A stretch of 31,731 nucleotides of DNA from the NCBI GenBank assembly GCA_965653225.1, contig CBFGZI010000035.1, positions 1-31,731 on the forward strand, read 5' to 3'. The translations under genes and the position numbers were made by a program. The stretch is from JALZDI01 sp965653225. Its GTDB lineage: Bacteria > Actinomycetota > Actinomycetes > Propionibacteriales > Nocardioidaceae. The notes below the pieces were generated by a model that did not search any database, was not told the origin of the DNA, and saw only the letters and a list, made by a program, of their open reading frames with translations. The first letter of the stretch is position 1, and each line of letters begins with the position of its first letter. Shown piece after piece: positions 1 through 8,154 of this stretch.

Positions 1-1
1 C

Positions 2-1357
2 GCCCTCGACGCTGCCGCATTGGGGGCGGCGCTGCGGCGCGCCGGCCGGGTCGCCTCGGCAAGCCCGGTCGTCGTACCCGAGGCGCCGCCCGAACGGCTG
101 CCCGAGGCCCCGCCGCGGGCCCGGCAGCTGCTCGAGCTGCTGCTCACCCAGCCACCTACCGAGCCCACCGGCACCGAGGAGCTGGTGCTGCACTGGCTGG
201 CGACCTGCCACCAGGCGGGATACCGGGTCCCGCACCGGCTGTTGCCGGTGCTGCTGGAAAGCGCGACGGGAACGGAGCAGCGCGCGCGGGTCGCCCAGGT
301 GGCCGGTGAACGCGGCGCGTGGCTCGCCGCGCAGAACCCCGACTGGGCGTGGATGCACGAGAACCCTCACGTCCGGGCCGCAAGCCACGGGGCGGACGAG
401 CTGAACGTCGACCCGCGCCGATGGGCGCTGGCGCCGGGAGCCTTACGGGTGGAGCAGCTGCGGGACGTACGACGGCGCGACCCTGCTGCCGGGCGCGACC
501 TCCTTCTCACCACCTGGTCCAAGGACTCCGCCAAGCACCGGGCAGCGCTGCTGGAGACACTGCTGGTGAACCTCGGCCCTGCCGACGAGGCCCTGCTCGA
601 GAGTGCGCTCGACGACCGCGCCATGGCGGTGCGCAACCTGGCCGCCCAGCTCCTCGACGCGCTGCCGGGCAGCAGGCGTGCCGCCCGGATGGCCGAGCGG
701 CTGCGGCCGCTCGTCGGCGAGGCCGGGCGGCTGCGTCGACAGCTGGAGGTCAGGCTGCCCGACGACCCCGACGCCGCAGGCCGGCGGGACGGGCTCGGCA
801 GGCCCCCGGCAGGACGCAGCTCGCGCAGCTGGTGGCTGGAGCTGATCGTGGCCGGCTCACCGTTCGACGTCTGGGAGGGTCCCGCCGACAGGGTCGTCGC
901 GCGGATCAAGGACAAGGACGTGCTCTCCGGACTGCGCACCGCCGCGACGATGCGTCGCGACGCCGACTGGGCGCGCGCACTGCTCGACCTCGGCACCGAC
1001 CCGGAGCTGCTCGCGGTGCTGCCGCCGGAGGAGCGGGAGCGGCGAACCGTCGACGAGCTCGAACGCGCCGCGGACACCGGCGTGCCCGCGCTCCTCGCCG
1101 GCCTGCCGGCGCCGTGGTCGCCGCAGCTGAGCGCCGCGGCGGTGGCTCGGCTCGCCCGGCTCAAGCCCGAACAGACCGGCCGGGTGCTCGAGGCCGTGCT
1201 GCCTGGCGTCGTACGCGGCCTGCACCCCGATGCCGTCCCCGCGCTCCAGCGATGGCGCGCCCGCACGAAGCTACCGCCGCGGTACGACCTGCAGATCGGC
1301 TCCGTCATCCAGACCAGCACTCTCCGACACACGATCAGCGAGGCCTTCCAGACATGA
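2..1357 (+). CDS. DUF5691 family HEAT-like protein (5' partial)
   Basis: The reading frame is open to the left edge of the window, so the true start lies upstream; a TTG at 20 is only an internal candidate. About 451 residues are visible. The protein is rich in Ala, Leu and Arg, with short helical pairs typical of HEAT-like alpha solenoids (for example around DDRAMAVRNLAAQLLDALPG). It carries a G-x-R-G-x-W-L-A-x-x-N-P-D-W stretch that I associate with the DUF5691 family. No catalytic motif or membrane segment is visible. Its TGA (1355-1357) overlaps the ATG of the MoxR-type ATPase in an ATGA junction, so the two are translationally coupled. In other actinobacteria this family sits beside the same ATPase, DUF5682 and vWA genes, often with a SWIM zinc-finger gene upstream, which would be outside this window. 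A scaffold or adaptor role is inference. The family call rests on remembered sequence resemblance and context. Confidence 0.8.
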   Translation, partial: ALDAAALGAALRRAGRVASASPVVVPEAPPERLPEAPPRARQLLELLLTQPPTEPTGTEELVLHWLATCHQAGYRVPHRLLPVLLESATGTEQRARVAQVAGERGAWLAAQNPDWAWMHENPHVRAASHGADELNVDPRRWALAPGALRVEQLRDVRRRDPAAGRDLLLTTWSKDSAKHRAALLETLLVNLGPADEALLESALDDRAMAVRNLAAQLLDALPGSRRAARMAERLRPLVGEAGRLRRQLEVRLPDDPDAAGRRDGLGRPPAGRSSRSWWLELIVAGSPFDVWEGPADRVVARIKDKDVLSGLRTAATMRRDADWARALLDLGTDPELLAVLPPEERERRTVDELERAADTGVPALLAGLPAPWSPQLSAAAVARLARLKPEQTGRVLEAVLPGVVRGLHPDAVPALQRWRARTKLPPRYDLQIGSVIQTSTLRHTISEAFQT

Positions 1358-2463
1358 CCGACACCCCCACCGCCGACAAGCTGGGCGAGGACCTGCTTCG
1401 CGCACACGCCGAGGACGCGTGGGCCGACGAGCTCGCCGCACTGGAGGCGGTCGACGACCGGCCCCGCCCGCCGCAGTGGCGGCTGTCGCCGTGGGCGGTG
1501 ACGACCTACCTGCTCGGTGGCAGCCTTCCCGACGGCACCGAGGTGACGCCCAAGTACCTCGGCCACCGCCGGATCATCGAGGTCGCCGTCGCGACGCTTG
1601 CCACCGACCGCGCCCTGCTGCTGCTCGGGGTGCCGGGGACCGCGAAGACATGGGTGAGCGAGCACCTGGCCGCGGCGGTCAGCGGCTCGTCCACGCTGGT
1701 GGTGCAGGGCACCGCTGGAACGCCCGAGGAGTCGCTGCGCTACGGCTGGAACTACGCGCGGCTGCTGGCCGAGGGACCCACGCGCGAGGCGCTGGTGCCG
1801 AGCCCGGTGATGCGGGCGATGGAGAAGGGCGCGCTCGTGCGCATCGAGGAGCTGACCCGCATCCCCGCCGACGTGCAGGACTCACTGATCACGATCCTGT
1901 CCGAGAAGCACCTGCCCATCCCCGAGCTCGACTCCGAGGTCCAGGCACGCCACGGGTTCAACGTGATCGCCACCGCCAACAACCGCGACAAGGGCGTCAA
2001 CGACCTCTCCTCGGCGCTGAAGCGGCGGTTCAACACCGTCGTGCTGCCACTGCCGGACAGCCACGAGCAGGAGGTCGAGATCGTCCGCACCAGGGTCGCC
2101 GCCCTCGGCGCCTCGCTGCGGCTGCCCGCAGAACTGTCCGGGCTGGCCGAGATCGACCGCGTGGTGACGATCTTCCGCGAGCTGCGCTCGGGCGTGACCG
2201 AGGACCGCCGCACGACGGTGAAGTCGCCGTCCGCGACGCTGTCCACCGCCGAGGCCATCTCGGTCATGACCAGCGGGGTGTCCCTGGCCGCGCACTTCGG
2301 TGACGGTGTCGTACGTGCCGACGACGTCGCCGCCGGCCTGCAGGGCGCGATCGTCAAGGACCCGGTGCAGGACCGGATCGTGTGGGAGGAGTACCTCGAG
2401 ACGGTCGTGAAGGACCGGCGCGACTGGGACGACCTGTACCGCGCCTGCCGGGAGCTGGCCTGA
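1354..2463 (+). CDS. MoxR-family AAA+ ATPase
   Basis: This 369-residue cytoplasmic AAA+ ATPase has Walker A GVPGTAKT at residues 92-99 (Lys98), a Walker B ending in Glu165-Glu166 (ALVRIEE, 160-166), and a sensor 1 segment VIATANN at 204-210. The order and the short lid region match the MoxR branch. MoxR ATPases act as hexameric chaperone-like machines that remodel or load cofactors into partners, usually together with a vWA protein. The open frame extends far upstream, but I chose the ATG at 1354 because it overlaps the upstream stop as ATGA and gives a family-typical length. The next gene starts 2 nt after the stop. About 85 residues precede Walker A. They are rich in acidic residues and end in a PKYLGHRRIIEVAV-type lead-in helix, so they may hold a partner-binding segment. 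The substrate is unknown. Confidence 0.93.
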   Translation: MTDTPTADKLGEDLLRAHAEDAWADELAALEAVDDRPRPPQWRLSPWAVTTYLLGGSLPDGTEVTPKYLGHRRIIEVAVATLATDRALLLLGVPGTAKTWVSEHLAAAVSGSSTLVVQGTAGTPEESLRYGWNYARLLAEGPTREALVPSPVMRAMEKGALVRIEELTRIPADVQDSLITILSEKHLPIPELDSEVQARHGFNVIATANNRDKGVNDLSSALKRRFNTVVLPLPDSHEQEVEIVRTRVAALGASLRLPAELSGLAEIDRVVTIFRELRSGVTEDRRTTVKSPSATLSTAEAISVMTSGVSLAAHFGDGVVRADDVAAGLQGAIVKDPVQDRIVWEEYLETVVKDRRDWDDLYRACRELA

Positions 2464-2465
2464 CC

Positions 2466-4694
2466 TTGTCGCTACACGTCCTCGGCATCCGGCACCACGG
2501 GCCCGGCTCGGCCCGCTCCGTCGCGTCCGCGCTCGACGAGCTCGACCCAGACTGCGTGGTGATCGAGGGTCCACCCGAGCTCGACGCGCTGGTGCCGCTG
2601 GCCGCGCATCCCGACCTCGCCCCGCCGGTGGCCGGACTCGTGTACGCCGTCGACTCGCCGCGACGAGCCGCGTTCTACCCGTTCGCGGTGTTCTCCCCGG
2701 AGTGGGTGGCGCTGCGGTGGTCGATCAGCCGCGGGGTGGAGGTGCGGTTCGCCGACCTGCCGGCCGTGCACATGCTGGCCCCGAACGTTGACTCGGACGA
2801 GCAGGACGACGAGAACGACACCGCACCACACCAGGCACCCCGCGCCGTACCCCTCGACCCCATCGCCGAGCTGGCCGCGGTGGCGGGCTACGACGACCCG
2901 GAGCGGTGGTGGGAGGACGCCATCGAGCACCGCCGCGACTCCACCCTCGACCGGTTCGCGATGCTGTCGGAGGCGATGGCCTCGGTGCGCGGCAAGGCAC
3001 CGGAGGACGCGGACAACGACCGTCGCGAGGCGGCCATGCGGCGCATCCTGCGAGCGGTTCAGCGCGCGGGACGTGAGCGGGTCGCGGTGGTGTGCGGTGC
3101 CTGGCACGCACCCGCGCTGGAGGAGCAGGCGTGGCCGACCCAAACGGCCGACAACCGCCTGCTCGCCAAGCTGCCGAAGACCAAGGTGGCCGCGACCTGG
3201 GTGCCCTGGACCGCCGGCCGGCTCGCGACGGCCAGCGGATACGGCGCCGGGGTGCGGTCTCCGGGCTGGTACCGGCACCTGTTCACGACCCCGGACGAGG
3301 ACGTGGTCGCCGGCTGGCTCGTGCAGGTCGCGCAGGCGTTGCGGGAGGAGTCGCTCGATGCGGCGCCGGCATCGGTGGTGGAGGCGACGCGGCTGGCCGA
3401 CGCGCTGGCGGCGGTGCGCGGACGACCCAGCGTCGGGCTGAGCGAGCTGCAGGACGCCACCCGGGCGGTGCTCACCGAGGGGTCGGACCTGCCGCTGGCG
3501 CTGATCGACCGCAAGCTCGTGGTCGGCGAGGAGCTGGGTCGGGTGCCCGACGAGACGCCGATGGTGCCGCTGGCCGCCGACCTGGCCAGGCAGCAGCGGT
3601 CCCTGCGGCTGAGGCCGTCGGCGACGTCGACCGTCGTGCAGCTCGACCTGCGTCGCGAGGGTGGGCTGGCGCGTTCGGTTCTGCTGCACCGGCTGCGTGT
3701 GCTCGGCATCGACTGGGCCGAGGAGGTGTCGGCCGGCGCGACGACCGGCACGTTCAAGGAGGCCTGGGAGCTGGAGTGGCGTCCCGAGCTGGCGGTGGCG
3801 CTGGTCGAGGCGAGCGTGTACGGCAACACCGTGCTCACCGCGGCCGAGGCCTCGGCCGCGGAGAAGGCAGCCACCGCAGACATCGCAGAGCTTGCGACGC
3901 TGGTGGAGGACTGCCTGCTCGCCGACCTGTCGGCGGGTCTGTCCGCCGTGGTCGGTGTCCTCGCCGAGCGCACCGCACGCCAGCACGACACCCTCACCCT
4001 GCTGCGCGCGGTCGAGCCGCTGGCGCGGACCTGTCGGTACGGCGACGTGCGCGGCGTCGAGACCGCGGGCATCCCGCACGTCTTGGAGACCATCGTCGTA
4101 CGCGCGTCGCTCGGGCTGCGCGCGGCGTGCCAGTCGCTCGACGACGACGGCGCCACCGAGCTGCGAGCAGCAATCGAGGGGACACAGCGCGGCGTTGCAC
4201 TGCTGGACGACCCCGCGCTGACCGAGCCGTGGCGCGCCGCCCTGCTGCGGATCGGTGATGAGGTCGGGGTGCACGGTTCGGTGTCGGGGCGGGTCAACCG
4301 CATGCTGCTCGACGCCGGCCTGCTGTCCTCCGACGAGGCCGCGCGGCGCATGTCCCGGCGACTGTCTGTCGGCGCCGACGCCGTGACCGGCGCGGCGTGG
4401 CTCGACGGGTTCCTCACGGGCGAGGCGCTGCTGCTGCTCCACGACGACGAGCTGCTCGCCGTCGTCGACGACTGGCTGATGTCGGTGCCGGAGCAGGTGT
4501 TCGAGGACCTCCTGCCGCTGCTGCGGCGCACGTTCTCGCGCTTCGAGTCAGGGGAGCGCCGGCAGATCGGCGCGCACCTGCGCGACCTGGGCAGGCCCCG
4601 CGCCGCAGTGCCCTCCGCGGAGATCGACATCGAGCGGGGCCGCCCGGCGATGGAGCTGGTGGCCAGGCTGCTGGGACTGGAGGCGGCGCGATGA
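2466..4694 (+). CDS. DUF5682 family protein with TraB/ChaN-like N-terminal domain
   Basis: This protein of about 742 residues opens with HVLGIRHHGPGSARSV (His10, His11), followed by VVIEGPPE (Glu34-Glu38) and later VVCGAWH (ending at His214). This pattern of an early His/Gly/Ser strand, a V-x-E-G-P-x-E strand and a late G-x-W-H strand resembles the TraB/ChaN/EreA fold, and the start is typical of DUF5682. An acidic linker (about residues 115-128) and a long, mostly helical C-terminal half of unknown function follow. I chose TTG at 2466: it lies 2 nt after the MoxR stop, has GGGAG at 2450-2454, and puts the conserved HVLGIRHH at the N-terminus. CTG at 2460 is an alternative. Its stop overlaps the vWA start. 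Hydrolase activity of the N-terminal domain is inference; the DUF5682 call is firmer than any function. Confidence 0.85.
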   Translation: MSLHVLGIRHHGPGSARSVASALDELDPDCVVIEGPPELDALVPLAAHPDLAPPVAGLVYAVDSPRRAAFYPFAVFSPEWVALRWSISRGVEVRFADLPAVHMLAPNVDSDEQDDENDTAPHQAPRAVPLDPIAELAAVAGYDDPERWWEDAIEHRRDSTLDRFAMLSEAMASVRGKAPEDADNDRREAAMRRILRAVQRAGRERVAVVCGAWHAPALEEQAWPTQTADNRLLAKLPKTKVAATWVPWTAGRLATASGYGAGVRSPGWYRHLFTTPDEDVVAGWLVQVAQALREESLDAAPASVVEATRLADALAAVRGRPSVGLSELQDATRAVLTEGSDLPLALIDRKLVVGEELGRVPDETPMVPLAADLARQQRSLRLRPSATSTVVQLDLRREGGLARSVLLHRLRVLGIDWAEEVSAGATTGTFKEAWELEWRPELAVALVEASVYGNTVLTAAEASAAEKAATADIAELATLVEDCLLADLSAGLSAVVGVLAERTARQHDTLTLLRAVEPLARTCRYGDVRGVETAGIPHVLETIVVRASLGLRAACQSLDDDGATELRAAIEGTQRGVALLDDPALTEPWRAALLRIGDEVGVHGSVSGRVNRMLLDAGLLSSDEAARRMSRRLSVGADAVTGAAWLDGFLTGEALLLLHDDELLAVVDDWLMSVPEQVFEDLLPLLRRTFSRFESGERRQIGAHLRDLGRPRAAVPSAEIDIERGRPAMELVARLLGLEAAR

Positions 4695-5917
4695 GCCCCG
4701 ACCTACCACGCACGGGTCGCGCCGACGGCCTGCAAGCACCGGACGAAAGCAGCGGGCGCGAGGAGCCTCGCGGCCGGCTGACCCGCTGGCGGCTGGTGCT
4801 CGGTGGCGGCGACGGCGACGGGATCGGGGAGGCGGTGACGCTGACCGCCGACGACGACCATCGCGACGAGGTGCTGCGCGACCTCTACGACGCCGACCGC
4901 CGTGGCGGGCTGGCCGGTTCGGCACCACGCGTCGCGCGGTGGCTCGGAGACATTCGCGGGTACTTCCCGTCATCGGTGGTCCGCGTCATGCAGACCGACG
5001 CGATGGAGCGGCTCGGCCTCACCGAGCTGCTGCTCGAACCGGAGCTGCTGGAGACCGTCCAGCCCGACATCTCGATGGTGTCGACCCTGATCAACCTGCA
5101 GGGGGTCATCCCCGAACGGTCGCGTGAGACGGCACGCGCGGTCGTGCGTGCCGTCACCGACGACCTCGAGCAACGGCTCCGCTCCCGCACGGTGCAGGCG
5201 GTCAGCGGTGCGCTGAACCGGGCCGCGCGCACCCGGCGTCCGAAGCTGCGCGACGTCGACTGGAACCGCACTATCGCCGCCAACCTCAAGCACTATCTTC
5301 CCGAGCACAGGACCGTGGTGCCGGAACGGCTGGTGGGGTTCGCACGACGGCAGACACAGGTGGAGCGACAGATCATCCTGTGCATCGACCAGTCCGGCTC
5401 GATGGCGGAGTCGGTGGTCTACTCCAGCGTGTTCGGAGCCGTGCTGGCGTCGCTGCGGTCGGTCACGACGCGGCTGGTCGTGTTCGACACCAGCGTCGTC
5501 GACCTCACCGACGACCTGGACGACCCCGTCGACGTGCTGTTCGGCGTGCAGCTCGGCGGCGGGACCGACATCAACCAGGCGCTGGCGTACTGCCAGGGGC
5601 TGGTCGAACACCCCACCGACACGATCCTGGTGCTGATCAGCGACCTCTACGAGGGCGGGATCGCCGAGGACATGCTGCGCCGGGCGGCCGCGATCGTCGG
5701 CTCCGGCGCGACGATGGTCGCGCTGCTGGCCCTCAGCGACTCCGGCCGGCCCTCGTACGACGCCGAACACGCGACGGCCCTGGCTGAGATCGGGGTACCC
5801 GCCTTCGCGTGCACGCCCGACCAGTTCCCCGACCTGATGGCCGCCGCGATCGAGCGCCGCGACATCACCACCTGGGCCGCCGAGAACGACATCGTCACCA
5901 CGCACGGGGACGGCTGA
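4691..5917 (+). CDS. vWA domain protein of the MoxR system
   Basis: This 408-residue protein has a C-terminal von Willebrand A domain with an intact MIDAS: D-x-S-x-S at Asp233, Ser235 and Ser237, Thr292 in GGGTD, and Asp318 in LISD. The N-terminal 220 residues form a helical region (R-W-L-G-D-I-R-G-Y-F around 80-90) common to cytoplasmic vWA partners of MoxR ATPases. There is no signal peptide or membrane helix. vWA proteins of this kind bind Mg2+ through the MIDAS and pass ATPase work onto a client. The ATG at 4691 overlaps the preceding stop (ATGA) and has GGAGG at 4679-4683, so I prefer it to upstream in-frame codons. The gene ends the block; the next gene converges from the other strand only 9 nt away, and I see no terminator between them. 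Confidence 0.93.
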   Translation: MSPDLPRTGRADGLQAPDESSGREEPRGRLTRWRLVLGGGDGDGIGEAVTLTADDDHRDEVLRDLYDADRRGGLAGSAPRVARWLGDIRGYFPSSVVRVMQTDAMERLGLTELLLEPELLETVQPDISMVSTLINLQGVIPERSRETARAVVRAVTDDLEQRLRSRTVQAVSGALNRAARTRRPKLRDVDWNRTIAANLKHYLPEHRTVVPERLVGFARRQTQVERQIILCIDQSGSMAESVVYSSVFGAVLASLRSVTTRLVVFDTSVVDLTDDLDDPVDVLFGVQLGGGTDINQALAYCQGLVEHPTDTILVLISDLYEGGIAEDMLRRAAAIVGSGATMVALLALSDSGRPSYDAEHATALAEIGVPAFACTPDQFPDLMAAAIERRDITTWAAENDIVTTHGDG

Positions 5918-5926
5918 CCGGCGGCG

Positions 5927-7288
5927 TCAGGCGGTGCCCCGCACGGCCTCACGCCTGCCGAACTGGCTGGCCGGCCGGTCGAGGCCGTAGTGCTCGCGCA
6001 GCGTGCTCCCCGTGTACTCCTCGCGGAACAGCCCGCGGCGACGCAGGATCGGCAGCACCTCGTCGGCGAACGCCTCGAACCCGCCGGTCAGCCACGGCGG
6101 CATCACGTTGAACCCGTCGGCGGCGCCGGACTCGAACCAGGTCTGCATCTCGTCGGCGACGTAGTCGGGGGTTCCGACGACGACCCGGTGCCCGCGCGCG
6201 CCGGCGAGCCGGTGCATGAGCTGGCGCAGGGTCGGCTGCTCGCGCTCGACGATGTCGACCACGACCTGGAACCGGCTGCTGCGCCCACGCTCACCGGACG
6301 CGTCGAGCAGGTGCCGTGGGAAGGGCCCGTCGAGGTCGTACGAGGACAGGTCGAGGTCGGTGAGCCGCCGGAGCACGTCGAGGGAGTAGTCGGGCTGCGT
6401 GAGGTCGTTGAGCTCCTCGTGCAGGGCCTGTGCCTCGGCGGTGGTCGAGCCCAGGAACGGGCTGATCCCGGGCAGGACCTTGAGCTTGTCCGCGTTGCGC
6501 CCCAGGTGGCGGGCCCGCGACTTGATGTCGGCGTAGAACTCCTGCGCGCTGTCGAGCGTCTGGTGCGCGGTGAAGATGACCTCGGCGTAGCGGGCGGCGA
6601 ACGACCGGCCGTCCTCGGAGGAGCCGGCCTGCACGTAGACCGGCCTGCCCTGCGGCGACCGCGGTGTGTTCAGCGGCCCCCGGACGGCGAAGTGCCGACC
6701 CTCGTGGTCGATGCGGTGGATGAGGTCGTCGTCGGCGTAGACGCCGCTGCCGGGGTCGGCGACCAGGGCGTCGTCCTCCCACGAGTCCCACAGCGCGGTG
6801 ACGACGTCGACGAACTCGTGCGCCCGGTCGTACCGCTGCGCGTGCACCGGGTGCTCGCCCAGACCGAAGTTGTGGGCCGCGTCGGGCGCGCCGGTGGTGA
6901 CGATGTTCCAGCCGGCTCGCCCGTTGCTGAGGTGGTCGAGGGAGGCGAACTGGCGGGCGAGGTTGTACGGCTCGGCGTACGTGGTCGACGCGGTGCCGAT
7001 CACGCCGATGCGGCTGGTCACGGCGGCGATGCCCGACATCCACGTCATCGGCTCGAGCCGGAAGCGTGCGGCGTAGCGGATGTTGTCGGCCAGTGACGGC
7101 CCGTCGGCGAAGAAGACCGCATCCATCTTCTCGCGCTCGGCGTGGCGGGCGAGGTCCTGGTAGTAGGCGATGTCGAGGACGCGGTCGGGCGCCGCACCGC
7201 GGTAGCGCCAGGCGGCCTCGTGGTGGCCGCAGGGGTAGATGAACAGGTTGAGGTTCATCTGCCTGCGCGCGGGGTCGTGCTGGGTCAT
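5927..7288 (-). CDS. NtaA/SnaA/DszA-family FMN-dependent monooxygenase
   Basis: This 453-residue TIM-barrel flavin monooxygenase is of the bacterial luciferase superfamily, NtaA/SnaA/DszA/SoxA branch. Visible family signatures are E-P-Y-N-L-A-R-Q-F-A-S-L-D-H-L-S-N-G-R in the first third, G-W-N-I-V-T just after it, and P-V-Y-V-Q-A-G-S-S-E-D-G-R near the middle. The usual length is 430-460 residues. Such enzymes use reduced FMN supplied by a separate reductase to oxidise sulfur compounds, aminopolycarboxylates or similar substrates. The ATG at 7288 is preceded by a strong GGAGGA; a second Met at residue 11 is a weaker choice. It lies 80 nt downstream of a sulfonate-type ABC transporter on the same strand, suggesting oxidative release of sulfite from an imported organosulfur compound. 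No flavin reductase is encoded in the window. The substrate is not readable. Confidence 0.9.
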   Translation of the reverse strand: MTQHDPARRQMNLNLFIYPCGHHEAAWRYRGAAPDRVLDIAYYQDLARHAEREKMDAVFFADGPSLADNIRYAARFRLEPMTWMSGIAAVTSRIGVIGTASTTYAEPYNLARQFASLDHLSNGRAGWNIVTTGAPDAAHNFGLGEHPVHAQRYDRAHEFVDVVTALWDSWEDDALVADPGSGVYADDDLIHRIDHEGRHFAVRGPLNTPRSPQGRPVYVQAGSSEDGRSFAARYAEVIFTAHQTLDSAQEFYADIKSRARHLGRNADKLKVLPGISPFLGSTTAEAQALHEELNDLTQPDYSLDVLRRLTDLDLSSYDLDGPFPRHLLDASGERGRSSRFQVVVDIVEREQPTLRQLMHRLAGARGHRVVVGTPDYVADEMQTWFESGAADGFNVMPPWLTGGFEAFADEVLPILRRRGLFREEYTGSTLREHYGLDRPASQFGRREAVRGTA

Positions 7289-7304
7289 GGCAGCTCCTCC
7301 AGGT

Positions 7305-7327
7305 CGCGCCGCGGAGCACGCGGCGCG
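7305..7327 (-). terminator. GC-rich hairpin between ABC ATPase and monooxygenase genes
   Basis: A perfect 8-bp inverted repeat (CGCGCCGC at 7305-7312, GCGGCGCG at 7320-7327) has a 7-nt loop. It lies in the 80-nt gap after the ATPase stop and just before the monooxygenase ribosome-binding site. There is no clear U-tract, so it may be a partial terminator, an RNA processing or stability element, or chance in GC-rich DNA. Confidence 0.3.
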
Positions 7328-7368
7328 GCCCGTCAGGGTGGGCAGGGTCGGTGGGGGTGGCTACCGGC

Positions 7369-8154
7369 TCAGGAGGCGACCCGGTCGGGCGTCTCGGTGG
7401 CCGGCTCGGACGGGTCGTCGTCGAGCTCGTCGACCACCCCGAGCTGCGCCAGCAGGGTCGACCGCAGTCGGGCGAAACGCGGGTCGCTCTGCTGTCTGCG
7501 GGGGCCGAGGTCGATCGGCACGTCGGACCGGATCCGGCCGTCGTCGAGGACGATGACGCGGTCGGCGAGGACGATGGCCTCGTCGACGTCGTGGGTCACC
7601 AGCAGCACGGCCGGGCGGTGGCGTTCGCACAGTCGGTGCAGCAGCCCGTGCATGCGGATCCGGGTGAGCGCGTCGAGGGCACCGAACGGCTCGTCGGCCA
7701 GCAGCAGCTGCGGGTCACGCACCAGCGACCGGGCCAGCGCCGCCCGTTGCTGCTCGCCGCCGGATAGCTCGTGCGGCCACGCCTTCTCCCGGCCCTTCAG
7801 GCCCACCTCCGCGAGCGCCTCGCGTCCGCGTGTGGTCGCTTCGCGGCCCTTGAGCCCGAAGACCACGTTGTCGAGGACGCGCTTCCACGGCAGCAGCCGG
7901 GAGTCCTGGAACACCACCGACACCTTGTCCGGGACCCGGACGCGACCGTGACCGGACACGTCCCTGTCGAGGCCGGCCAGCGCCCGCAGGAGCGTGCTCT
8001 TGCCGCTTCCACTTCGACCGATCAGGGCGACGAACTCGCCCGCGGCGATCTGCAGGTCCAGGCCGTGGAGCACTCCACCGGCCTTGCTGAAGCTGCGGTG
8101 CAGGTTGTGCACCTGCACCGCCGAGCCGGTCAGCTCTCCAGGGTGCGTCGCCAT
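7369..8154 (-). CDS. ssuB: sulfonate/nitrate-type ABC transporter ATP-binding protein
   Basis: This 261-residue ATPase is of the SsuB/TauB/NrtD type. It has Walker A GRSGSGKST at residues 46-54 (Lys52), Q-loop Gln83, signature LSGGEQQR at 130-137, Walker B LLLADEP with Asp154-Glu155, and switch His188. It would couple ATP hydrolysis at the inner face of the membrane to import through the adjacent permease. The open frame continues upstream, but I chose the ATG at 8154 because AAAGGAGGG sits right before it and the length then matches the family. Its start overlaps the end of the permease gene by 25 nt. The symbol is by family resemblance; taurine- or nitrate-type use is possible, although the downstream monooxygenase favours organosulfur compounds. 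Confidence 0.88.
   Translation of the reverse strand: MATHPGELTGSAVQVHNLHRSFSKAGGVLHGLDLQIAAGEFVALIGRSGSGKSTLLRALAGLDRDVSGHGRVRVPDKVSVVFQDSRLLPWKRVLDNVVFGLKGREATTRGREALAEVGLKGREKAWPHELSGGEQQRAALARSLVRDPQLLLADEPFGALDALTRIRMHGLLHRLCERHRPAVLLVTHDVDEAIVLADRVIVLDDGRIRSDVPIDLGPRRQQSDPRFARLRSTLLAQLGVVDELDDDPSEPATETPDRVAS

Noticed and set aside
2472..4442. Very long open frame (656 codons) on the minus strand opposite the DUF5682 gene
   Set aside because: It is a mirror of GC-rich third-position bias in the plus-strand gene; the translation is low-complexity Arg/Gly/His/Gln-rich with no family motif, and the plus-strand gene is clearly recognisable.
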